Part shown: one piece after another, positions 24,584 through 31,884 of the stretch
Numbering within the stretch: position 1 is the first letter of the stretch
Layout: the number at the start of each line of letters is the position of its first letter
NCBI GenBank assembly: GCA_026392035.1
Contig: JAPLCX010000016.1
Span: 1-57,437, forward strand
From: Candidatus Auribacterota bacterium
GTDB lineage: Bacteria; Auribacterota; Tritonobacteria; UBA1439
Direction of reading: 5' to 3'
Length of the DNA: 57,437 nt
Program-made: the position numbers and the translations under genes
The notes under the pieces: model-generated
The model's database searches: none
The model's input: only the letters and a program-made list of their open reading frames with translations
What the model was told of the DNA's origin: nothing

Positions 24584-24645
24584 AAAAAAAGTAGCCCTGC
24601 CCTGTGAGAGATCGATCCGACACTTCAGTGTCGGCTCCTTAATTC

Positions 24646-24670
24646 AATGTCTAGGAATTTCAATGTTTTA
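24646..24670 (+). repeat. 25-bp direct repeat shared with 7200-7224
   Basis: Identical to 7200-7224 (AATGTCTAGGAATTTCAATG plus five bases). Here it is followed by ATAAGTTGCCCCGCC rather than by a word-type hairpin. Confidence 0.75.
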
Positions 24671-24770
24671 TAAGTTGCCCCGCCTTGCGGGGCCTAATTT
24701 ACGTAAAATTTCACACGTTGGAATTCATTGACGGGATTCAGAGACGTATGAACAAGGGCAGGAAAAGAGC

Positions 24771-24790
24771 GGGGGGCCTTACGGTCCCCC
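24771..24790 (-). terminator. Probable intrinsic terminator of the bactofilin gene
   Basis: GGGGGGCC (24771-24778) pairs with GGTCCCCC (24783-24790). On the minus strand the stem is followed by GCTCTTTTCC, a modest U-rich tract, about 40 bases past the bactofilin stop. Confidence 0.6.
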
Positions 24791-24828
24791 GTGAAGTATA
24801 GATTGAGAATCGGCCGGCGATGAGCGCG

Positions 24829-25383
24829 TCAATCGGCCATTATCGGTGACCCCGTTCTTTCGCCCGGCTTATCGTCCTTCCCTCTCTTGAAGTCCGGGCG
24901 GGACGGCTTTTCCTGTCTCATCCCTTCCTGGGAAGGCTTCTGGGCGCTCACTGAGCACTTGCCGACAATGTTCACACCCTCGGCGATGGTGAGGCGGGCC
25001 GCCTGGATATCGCCGAACATCTTCGCGGTGGCCCTGAGCTCGATCTTGTCATCGCAGGTGACGTTCCCCTCAATTTTGCCTTCGACGATGAGATTACCCA
25101 CGTGGATTTCGGCCTTTACCGCACCGGTTTTGCCGACGAAGAGCGTCCCCTGAGAGTCAATCTCACCTTCAAAAGTGCCGTCTATCCTCAGTGAATCCTT
25201 GAACTTGAGGGAGCCCTTGAACTCCGCATCGGGGCTGATCACAGTCTCTTTAACCTCACTGTGAGATATCGGCTGCTGAAGCTTATCCTGGATGACCATC
25301 TTCTGTCCCTCCTCCCGGCTTGGGTAATTTGGAATGCTTGTGCTCGCTCCATTTGCGCCAAGCCTCCTCAAGATGTTGCTCAT
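24829..25383 (-). CDS. Bactofilin
   Basis: Bactofilins form nucleotide-free cytoskeletal filaments from a right-handed beta-helix. 184 residues. The core (about 45-135) shows the repeated pattern DAEFKGSLKFKDSLRIDGTFEGEIDSQGTLFVGKTGAVKAEIHVGNLIVEGKIEGNVTCDDKIELRATAKMFGDIQAARLTIAEGVNIVGKC. Both flanks are polar and probably disordered, the C-terminus rich in Lys and Pro. The start ATG has GAGGAGG just upstream on the minus strand, and a good promoter lies about 70 bases away. Likely involved in cell shape or envelope positioning. Confidence 0.93.
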   Translation of the reverse strand: MSNILRRLGANGASTSIPNYPSREEGQKMVIQDKLQQPISHSEVKETVISPDAEFKGSLKFKDSLRIDGTFEGEIDSQGTLFVGKTGAVKAEIHVGNLIVEGKIEGNVTCDDKIELRATAKMFGDIQAARLTIAEGVNIVGKCSVSAQKPSQEGMRQEKPSRPDFKRGKDDKPGERTGSPIMAD

Positions 25384-25448
25384 GAACCTCCTCCTCCCGC
25401 GGTTTTTTCACCGCCACGGTGTATGCAGTTTCTCAACTTATTGAAAGC

Positions 25449-25477
25449 ATTTAACCAGATTGCTCCACGGTTGTCAA
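25449..25477 (-). promoter_or_regulatory. Sigma70-type promoter for the bactofilin gene
   Basis: On the minus strand: TTGACA (25472-25477), 17-base spacer, TTAAAT (25449-25454). This predicts a start near 25442 and a leader of about 60 bases. Confidence 0.6.
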
Positions 25478-25552
25478 TGCCGAAAAACCCGCAACTGTAA
25501 TGCCCCAGATAGGGTGTAGAACAAAGTTGTTCGCCACTGATTCTCACGCCTG

Positions 25553-25590
25553 CCTGCGCGGAGCCGGAGCTCCGCTTCGGCGTAGGCAGG
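25553..25590. repeat. GC-rich hairpin, vocabulary P (GCCTGCC..GGCAGG)
   Basis: CCTGCCTGCGCGGAGCCGGA faces CTCCGCTTCGGCGTAGGCAGG. Related copies at 54440-54480 and inside rplO. The remainder of the 25384-25696 gap contains the bactofilin promoter and single-arm vocabulary-K words (GATTGACGGATGTGCACGGG, 25592-25611, and on to about 25665). No gene. Confidence 0.7.
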
Positions 25591-25696
25591 GATGATTGAC
25601 GGATGTGCACGGGTTGATTTTGGTAAGTATCCGCGAGCATCTGTAATAATCCGTGTAGGTCCGTGGCAAGACCTCATAACCGCGACTTTCCCTGAT

Positions 25697-26827
25697 TTAT
25701 CTGGATCCCCAGCCGAGGAAAAGGATGATTTCGACGACGATGAGAATGACGATTGCCAGTTCCAGTATGGTGGAGCGCAGGTTGTAGATCTTCATATTGA
25801 GGGTGCCCGATATGTCCCGCAGCGCTTCCAGTTTCCGATCCAGTCCCCTTTTCCACTCGTCGAGGTACAGCCTTTTGCCGAGCGCACGGTACACCCGCGC
25901 GGCGTAGAGCGTGTCGATCGCCTTGAGTGAATTATCTATCTGATCAATGAGCCAGAGCACATCGGTCATGAGCATCATCGTGCGCCTGCTCAACCGCCGG
26001 TAGCGGGCCGCGTTGAAGAGGGGAGCCCGCAATCCCTCGAGCTGCATTTCCCGCTGGATCGTGTCAAGCTCACCGTCGAGCCAGCGGTCGTAATAGCGCA
26101 TGTCGAGGAGCTTGGTGTTGGCGTACTCGATGATGTTGATGTGGTCGCGGTGATCCTCCCTGTCGTAGAGGAAGGCGCGGTCCCAGTCAACCACCAGGAC
26201 ATCCTCAGGATAGTATGAGATGTTGTTCGAGAGGGCGTTCGCCGTTTCCTGTTCGCTCAGGCTGCGCTCCTCGGCCCTGAGGATCATTGCGATCTCAGGT
26301 CCGTGCATGTGGAGGAGTTGCTGGCCGGTGAGGGGTTCGTCGAGCTCGGTGACGTGAAATATCGCGTAGTCCTCCACGAGATTGCTGTCGATCGGCCTGT
26401 GGAGCGCGGGCGCCACGAATTTCTTTATCTTTTTCAGATAGCCGGTGGCGAGGTCGGGGAAAATATCGCTCTCCGAAAGCGCGGATGCCTTTGCGGCGAG
26501 CCCCCTGAAATCGCCTGAGAAGGGTATATTGAAGCACAGACTGACAACGCCGAAATCGAACACGCGCGCCTGAACGAGCGCCGTCTCCGGGAGGTTCTGG
26601 AGCTGGAACTTCTCCTCGCCGAGCTTGATGACGAGGGGATAGCTCTCAAAGCGCAGGTAGTGGCTTTTCGATCGGCGCAGGGAGAGGACCCCCTCCGTCT
26701 CCTGCTTCCGGAGTAGCTTCTCCAGCGTGTCAACCTTCACGGCATACGCGAGCTCGTAGCAGAAGAAGAGGAGGATGTTCCCCTTGATGGCATTTTCGCC
26801 GCTGGTTGCTGTCTGTGTCTGTTCCAT
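25697..26827 (-). CDS. RMD1/DUF155-like tail-anchored protein
   Basis: 376 residues. The central part (LLFFCYELAYAVKVDTLEKLLR, the YAIFHVTELDE block and the FLYDREDHRDHINIIEYANTKLLDMRYYDRWLDGELD stretch) and the C-terminal helical hairpin followed by a membrane anchor (STILELAIVILIVVEIILFLGWG, residues about 350-374) resemble the RMD1/DUF155 family known from fungi, mitochondria and many bacteria. Its biochemical role is not established; the mitochondrial member supports translation at the inner membrane. It stands alone, with repeats on both sides. Family assignment is by pattern and moderately sure. Confidence 0.7.
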   Translation of the reverse strand: MEQTQTATSGENAIKGNILLFFCYELAYAVKVDTLEKLLRKQETEGVLSLRRSKSHYLRFESYPLVIKLGEEKFQLQNLPETALVQARVFDFGVVSLCFNIPFSGDFRGLAAKASALSESDIFPDLATGYLKKIKKFVAPALHRPIDSNLVEDYAIFHVTELDEPLTGQQLLHMHGPEIAMILRAEERSLSEQETANALSNNISYYPEDVLVVDWDRAFLYDREDHRDHINIIEYANTKLLDMRYYDRWLDGELDTIQREMQLEGLRAPLFNAARYRRLSRRTMMLMTDVLWLIDQIDNSLKAIDTLYAARVYRALGKRLYLDEWKRGLDRKLEALRDISGTLNMKIYNLRSTILELAIVILIVVEIILFLGWGSR

Positions 26828-26905
26828 AAGTGCCTCTACATAAAATTATACTATTATCGAGGGCATTGTGGGAAGGTCTTTCGACGCAGCACAATAATGG
26901 ATCTC

Positions 26906-27033
26906 AGAAGGTGTGAAAAAATCGTATTTTCAGCGCGTGTACACTGATATGAGAAATTGTCATTGCGATCCCGCTTAGCGGGACTCGGCGTCCTCGCAAT
27001 GACAACCTTAATACTGATTTTTTCACACCTTCT
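26906..27033. mobile_element. MITE-like element with 18-bp perfect terminal inverted repeats, short form
   Basis: The ends AGAAGGTGTGAAAAAATC (26906-26923) and its exact reverse complement (27016-27033) enclose an inner inverted repeat (TTGTCATTGCGATCCCGC against CTCGCAATGACAA) with the palindrome CCCGCTTAGCGGGA at the apex (26970-26983). No coding capacity and no clear target duplication. A longer version lies at 36498-36755. The rest of the 26828-27331 gap has single-arm words (GCCGCGGATGAACGCGGATA near 27051, AAAGTTGGAGGCTAAAAG near 27093) and a promoter at 27167. Confidence 0.75.
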
Positions 27034-27166
27034 CAGTTATGGGGGATAGCCGCGGATGAACGCGGATAAACGCTGATCCGGCCTACGGTTTAAAGTTGGA
27101 GGCTAAAAGTTTAAAAAATCGTTCCGGTAACATTAATGTGAGGCCCTTTAATATGAGGCAGTTCTA

Positions 27167-27195
27167 TTGACAAAGAGCATGTTTTCAGCGATAAT
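27167..27195 (+). promoter_or_regulatory. Sigma70-type promoter upstream of the secreted-protein cluster
   Basis: TTGACA (27167-27172), exactly 17 bases, then GATAAT (27190-27195). The predicted start is near 27202, leaving a leader of about 130 bases before the ATG at 27332. Confidence 0.65.
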
Positions 27196-27331
27196 TGTAA
27201 TGATAATTGATTAGCGCTGCAGGCACGCGCCGGCAGGCAGGGAACATCTACCATATATGGAGGGGAATCGGAGAAAGCGCAGACGTCTTGATTAATGGGC
27301 GCGCGTTCATAATATCGTTGGTTTTTATCTG

Positions 27332-27940
27332 ATGAAATTATCAACCCTTGTCAAACATGCAGCACTGATTGTCGTTCTTTCAAAAATAGGCTTTGCCATG
27401 CAGCCTCCTCCACCTCCTCTCGGCATGTCGCAATTGAGGGAGCTCATCCTCAAGGCGGATCTTGTCGTTGTCGGAGAAATAAGAGAGGTGAAAGAAACCG
27501 AAGGGCCTGTCAGCGCAGGGAAAGAAGTCAGGATGGACGCTGTCCTCAAAGTTGAAAAAATATTAAAAGGGCAGTACGCAGGCGGGGATCTTGTTATTGA
27601 GGAATCCTACACGAAACCCGGCTCGACAAGATATCAGTGCACCCCGGCCGCGGGCGAGGAGCGCGGGATGGTGATCGTGGGCGAGTCGGCGGGGCCGGCC
27701 CAGTACCACGGGGTGTATAAGAAGGGCTCCCGGATTATCGCGCTCCTTGCGCCGGTAAAGGGCGGCAGGGCATACCGGTCGTTGGGGTCGGGCACGTACA
27801 ATGAGCACCTCTGTGAGTTCATCGTGGAAAATGGCGCCGTCAGGACAGTCAACTTCTCATTCGCGGGTGATGTCGAGCGATACGCCCGTTCGGAAAATGA
27901 GTTTGTAAACTTAGTCGCACAACTATCTGAAGGGAGGTAG
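27332..27940 (+). CDS. Secreted protein of unknown function
   Basis: 202 residues. The N-terminus (MKLSTLVKHAALIVVLSKIGFAMQPPPPP) has a short basic, hydrophobic signal-like segment. The body is beta-rich (ADLVVVGEIREVKET, EVRMDAVLKVEKILKGQYAGGDLVIEESY), a pattern seen in exported proteins that begin a leaderless beta-barrel-like domain, but I do not recognise a family. The gene is five bases upstream of the C39-like peptidase gene, so the two are probably co-transcribed from the promoter at 27167. Confidence 0.7.
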   Translation: MKLSTLVKHAALIVVLSKIGFAMQPPPPPLGMSQLRELILKADLVVVGEIREVKETEGPVSAGKEVRMDAVLKVEKILKGQYAGGDLVIEESYTKPGSTRYQCTPAAGEERGMVIVGESAGPAQYHGVYKKGSRIIALLAPVKGGRAYRSLGSGTYNEHLCEFIVENGAVRTVNFSFAGDVERYARSENEFVNLVAQLSEGR

Positions 27941-27945
27941 CGATT

Positions 27946-29415
27946 ATGAAAACGCGGAGTTTTGAGAGGGACTTTCGGTTCTTATTCTGCCTCGTCCTGG
28001 CGGGGGCCGTATTTGTTTCCGCGGTGCCGTCAAATAGCTCTGCTGATGAACAGCCGCCCCTCAATCAATACGGCGTCCGGTCATGGAGTCCGTATGTGGC
28101 AAAGCAAGTATGGCAAGACGGTAGGCTCCTGGAGATGGTTGTGGTCCCGCCGTGTCCCCCTCCAAAAAATTTCAGGGGAGAGGCAGTTAAACTTCCGGCG
28201 TCGGATATCGCACGAGGCGTCAATATTATACCCGACATGCCTGCCTTTAACTGGTGCTACGGATGTTCGGCGACATCCGCCGGCATGGCGATGGGGCATT
28301 TCGACAGGAACGGGTATCCGAACATGTATATGGGCCCGTCGAACGGAGGCGTCTGCCCATTAAATAACGAGGATTTTTGGGCAAATACAGCATACTCGCT
28401 TGTTACCTGCGGCAACTGCCCGCTGGTTGTGACGCATAATGGCATAGATGGCAGGACAATACGTGGGCACGTGGACGACTATTGGATAGATGAGAATATG
28501 CCCGGCCCCGACCCGTATGTCACCGGCGGTTGGGGGGAACACACCTGGGGTGAGTGTACCGGCGACTTCATGGGGACCAGTCAATGGAAGTACGCAAGCA
28601 AGGATGGATCGACGACGTTCTGGTATAGTTTAAATGGCGATCCGCTCGAAGATTATACCGGTTACCCTGCCGGCTCGTATGACGGATGTCATGGCCTGCG
28701 GCTTTTCGTGGAATCGCGCGGCTATAGCGTGACGACAAATTATTCGCAAAAGAGACAGGGTTGGACCGGCACTGACCCGGGCAAGGGATTCACTTTCGCC
28801 AATTTCCAGTCGGAAATTGATGCCGGCTATCCTGTCCTCATACAGCTCGAGGGACACACGATGCTGGGGTACGGATACGACACCTCGGGTTCGCTGGTAT
28901 ATATACACGATACGTGGGACCACGCCGACCATACCATGACGTGGGGCGGTTCATACGGCGGTATGGCGCACTCCGGAGTTACGGTCATCCGGATCAGCGG
29001 CGCGTCGCCGGTCCCGCCGACGCCCACGCCGGAACCGCCGCCCCCCACGCCGGAACCGCCCCCCCCATGCCCGATCAGAGCATATCCGGACCGGACGAGC
29101 TTCTCGAGCAGTAGCGACCTGATGTACATCTATGCCTACACTGATGCGATCTCCGCCTGCTACCCTTATGTCCGCATCGTGACGCCGTACTATGGGACGT
29201 TCTATCTTACCGCGCGCAAGAGAATGTATCGCTACCCTGTGACTTACTTGAGATCCCCGATCGTCATCAACTCGCCGATAAGCGGCCTGTACCTGACGGG
29301 CCTCTGGTGGAGGAACATCAAGCCGGGGACCTACTACCTCGAGAGCGGAGCCTGGGACGCCTGGACGGGCGCCGAGCTCGGTCCGGTCTATTCAACCGCG
29401 TTCACGCTGAATTAG
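27946..29415 (+). CDS. Secreted C39-like cysteine peptidase domain protein
   Basis: 489 residues. Signal peptide at 1-33 (FLFCLVLAGAVFVSAVPSNSSADE). Residues about 100-350 look like a papain-fold peptidase of the C39_2 type: FNWCYGCSATSAGMAMGHFDRNGYP carries the candidate nucleophile cysteine, and GHTMLGYGYD..VYIHDTWDHADHTMTW the His and Asp/Asn partners. A proline-rich linker (PPTPTPEPPPPTPEPPPPCP, about 358-380) joins a C-terminal domain of about 110 residues rich in Tyr. Activity is inferred. The third secreted gene, an M4 peptidase, follows 200 bases away with its own promoter. Confidence 0.75.
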   Translation: MKTRSFERDFRFLFCLVLAGAVFVSAVPSNSSADEQPPLNQYGVRSWSPYVAKQVWQDGRLLEMVVVPPCPPPKNFRGEAVKLPASDIARGVNIIPDMPAFNWCYGCSATSAGMAMGHFDRNGYPNMYMGPSNGGVCPLNNEDFWANTAYSLVTCGNCPLVVTHNGIDGRTIRGHVDDYWIDENMPGPDPYVTGGWGEHTWGECTGDFMGTSQWKYASKDGSTTFWYSLNGDPLEDYTGYPAGSYDGCHGLRLFVESRGYSVTTNYSQKRQGWTGTDPGKGFTFANFQSEIDAGYPVLIQLEGHTMLGYGYDTSGSLVYIHDTWDHADHTMTWGGSYGGMAHSGVTVIRISGASPVPPTPTPEPPPPTPEPPPPCPIRAYPDRTSFSSSSDLMYIYAYTDAISACYPYVRIVTPYYGTFYLTARKRMYRYPVTYLRSPIVINSPISGLYLTGLWWRNIKPGTYYLESGAWDAWTGAELGPVYSTAFTLN

Positions 29416-29463
29416 CCTTTAGCCATTGCCGTTGCTTTGCAACATTGCTGTCAAATGCTGGAT

Positions 29464-29510
29464 AATACATTTGGGTTTCGTAGTCCACGGCTTTAGCCGT
29501 GGGATGTATT
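29464..29510. repeat. Hairpin CCACGGC-TTTA-GCCGTGG with closing AATACAT/ATGTATT
   Basis: Perfect 7-bp stem at 29485-29502 inside a second perfect 7-bp pair (29464-29470 and 29504-29510). Could serve as terminator of the C39-like gene, although there is no U-tract; the outer pair makes a composite hairpin like the other intergenic repeats. Confidence 0.6.
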
Positions 29511-29549
29511 GTGCGGAAATTTGAGGAAAATCGCAATTGCTGGCGTAGC

Positions 29550-29578
29550 TTGCGCTTTCCTTTTCTTTATGATATACT
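29550..29578 (+). promoter_or_regulatory. Sigma70-type promoter of the M4 peptidase gene
   Basis: TTGCGC (29550-29555), 17-base spacer, TATACT (29573-29578). Predicted start near 29585, followed by a short leader and GGAAGGAGGTAGG as a strong ribosome binding site before ATG 29614. Confidence 0.6.
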
Positions 29579-29613
29579 ATAGTTAAGAAATAGAGTGGAA
29601 GGAGGTAGGAGTT

Positions 29614-31767
29614 ATGAAGAGATGGGCTATATTTCTGCTTGTGTCGCTCATTATCGCGCCGGTGACGGTCATGGGCCAGTACTATCCGGGGAAAATCACG
29701 GAGTACACGATCGGGAGGCCGGCGGCACAGAAGTCAGTGAAGATGGCCACGAAGGCGCAGCTCAACGCCGTTGAACGGATGAGGAGCGAATCCAATGAGC
29801 CGCTTGATATCAAATATAATGAGAACAGCATGCCGTATCTCATTTCCGGCAAATTTACTGTCGGGGCGAAAGCCGGGGCGGGTGCAGAGGCAATGGCGAG
29901 AGATTTCCTCAACAAGAACAGGGACATATTCCGCATGCGTGACGCGGAGGGCGAGCTGAGAACACGGAGCAATGAAATAGACCAGTCCGGCCTGCTCACG
30001 ATCAGGTTCGCTCAACAGCACAATGGAATCCCTGTGTACGGCGGCGATCTCGTCGCGAATTTTGACAAGGAGGGCAACCTCAACTCGGTGAACGGCAACT
30101 ACCTGCCCGATATCTCGCTCGATACGGCGCCGGCCATCACCGCTGAGGAGGCGATCGGGATCGCGAAGGGCGCGCTGGGCCTCATTGATGATGATATACA
30201 CAACACTATCGGCCCCGAGTTGATGATCTATCCAAGGGACGGCGCCTATCATCTCGCTTGGTGCCTCACCCTCGTGACGAAAAAGCCATTCGCGGAGTGG
30301 AAATGCTTTGTGGACGCGAAGGCGGGGACGATCATTGACAAATGGAACGATACGAAGTACCAGGATACCATGCTCACCGGGATCGGTGTCCTCGGCGAGA
30401 CGCTGACGGTGCACGGCTACAGTCAGAACTGGACATACGCCTACTGGTTGGATTGGGCTCCGTGGCCATATACAATACCATTTTGGGATTTGTACGGCTA
30501 TTCGATCAGCGGCTATGGCCTCGTGGATACCAGCAAAGCGATGTTCAATCCATCAACAAGCAAGGGTTATATCCAAACTGTAAGTGCAGTGGGTCAGGAT
30601 GTAACCTCGGCCTATTTGCCTTCGCCAATGTGTGCGCATACAACAACCAATTATACGAGCTTGGCCTACAGGGACTATGCCCGTGGCGATTTTTCAGGCC
30701 ATTATAATGCGGGTCTGGTGTATGACTACTGGCAGAGCCACTTCGGCAGGAACAGCATCAACAACGCCGGAATGAACATATTTGTCAATGTGAGCTGCAT
30801 GTTCGGCAGTGATGCGACCAACGCGATGTGGTCAAAGGGGATCTCGTACTTTCCAGAGGGGGCCGTCTTTTTCGGCGTAGGCGATGATGTAACCGCCCGC
30901 TCGCAATCGGGATCTCTCACCTGTGTCACCCACGAGCTCACCCACGGCGTGACGAACTACACCTGCAATCTTGAATACAAGAACCAGTCCGGCGCCATCA
31001 ACGAGGCGTTCTCTGACTCGTTTGCCTGCGCCCTCGAGAACCGGTGGCAGTACAACGCGGAGGGGTGCTGGCTCGCCTCGCCCGGCTACTGCCGCAACCT
31101 TGAGAACCCGCACCTCGGATACAATCCAGAGCCGTATTCATTCGGAGCAATGCCCGCGAACATGAGCGAATATATCACCACCGATCAGGACAACGGCGGC
31201 GTGCACATCAACATGTCCATCATCTCGCACACCTTCTACCTGATCTGCCAGGCGATCGGCCTGGACAAGGGCGAGAAGGTCTGGTACCGGACGCAGACCG
31301 CGTATTGCACCACGACGACCAATTTTAGCCAGCTACGCGATCTCGCCCTCCAGGCGTGCAGTGACCTCTACGGGATGGGCGACGACTATTACCTGGTGAT
31401 GAACTCCTTCGCTGCGGTCGGGATCGGCTCGGGGGTCACCATCGTGAGCAAAGGGCAGCCCCTCGCCGTTACAGTGGCGGTGCCGCCCATAATCAGCAGC
31501 CCGTCAGGTTATAATGCCTATTCTATCGTGACCATGCCACAGGGGAAGGTCCTCACTGTCTGGAACAACTCATTCCAGCGGTTCCACGGGAGGATCGCGC
31601 AGGTTCGAGGGCTGCCGTACGGGTATTCCGGGTATGTGCTCAACACCCTTGTCCCGTCGGTCCCTCTGGGGAATTATCTCTTTGAAACCGCCCTCATTCC
31701 CGCCGCCGTCCCGCAGGTGAGGGGGAATGCCACTTACTATGGCTTGGTCACAGTCCGTGTGCGCTGA
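29614..31767 (+). CDS. Secreted thermolysin-type (M4) zinc metallopeptidase
   Basis: 717 residues: signal peptide (1-21, WAIFLLVSLIIAPVTVMG), a propeptide of the FTP/PepSY kind (about 40-250; LLTIRFAQQHNGIPVYGGDLVANFDKEGNLNSVNG), and the catalytic domain. Zinc site: HELTH at 440-444 and the glutamate of GAINEAFSDSF at 464; the catalytic histidine is probably H531 in HINMSIISHTFYL. About 120 C-terminal residues after the peptidase end in NATYYGLVTVRVR, probably a small beta domain. Full length, no frameshift. Likely an extracellular degradative enzyme. Confidence 0.92.
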   Translation: MKRWAIFLLVSLIIAPVTVMGQYYPGKITEYTIGRPAAQKSVKMATKAQLNAVERMRSESNEPLDIKYNENSMPYLISGKFTVGAKAGAGAEAMARDFLNKNRDIFRMRDAEGELRTRSNEIDQSGLLTIRFAQQHNGIPVYGGDLVANFDKEGNLNSVNGNYLPDISLDTAPAITAEEAIGIAKGALGLIDDDIHNTIGPELMIYPRDGAYHLAWCLTLVTKKPFAEWKCFVDAKAGTIIDKWNDTKYQDTMLTGIGVLGETLTVHGYSQNWTYAYWLDWAPWPYTIPFWDLYGYSISGYGLVDTSKAMFNPSTSKGYIQTVSAVGQDVTSAYLPSPMCAHTTTNYTSLAYRDYARGDFSGHYNAGLVYDYWQSHFGRNSINNAGMNIFVNVSCMFGSDATNAMWSKGISYFPEGAVFFGVGDDVTARSQSGSLTCVTHELTHGVTNYTCNLEYKNQSGAINEAFSDSFACALENRWQYNAEGCWLASPGYCRNLENPHLGYNPEPYSFGAMPANMSEYITTDQDNGGVHINMSIISHTFYLICQAIGLDKGEKVWYRTQTAYCTTTTNFSQLRDLALQACSDLYGMGDDYYLVMNSFAAVGIGSGVTIVSKGQPLAVTVAVPPIISSPSGYNAYSIVTMPQGKVLTVWNNSFQRFHGRIAQVRGLPYGYSGYVLNTLVPSVPLGNYLFETALIPAAVPQVRGNATYYGLVTVRVR

Positions 31768-31884
31768 GTAATGGGAAGGTCTCGATACACGAGCGTCGTA
31801 GATGCCTTCTCCGCCCAGGATGATGCCGTGGGGAAGCTTTTCAAAAATGCCCGCCAATCCGACGCCACGCGATGAGGCGGGATA

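Noticed and set aside
26906-27033. Target-site duplication of the terminal-repeat element
   Set aside because: Flanking bases differ between sides for both copies (TC and CA; TC and AA), so no duplication can be claimed.
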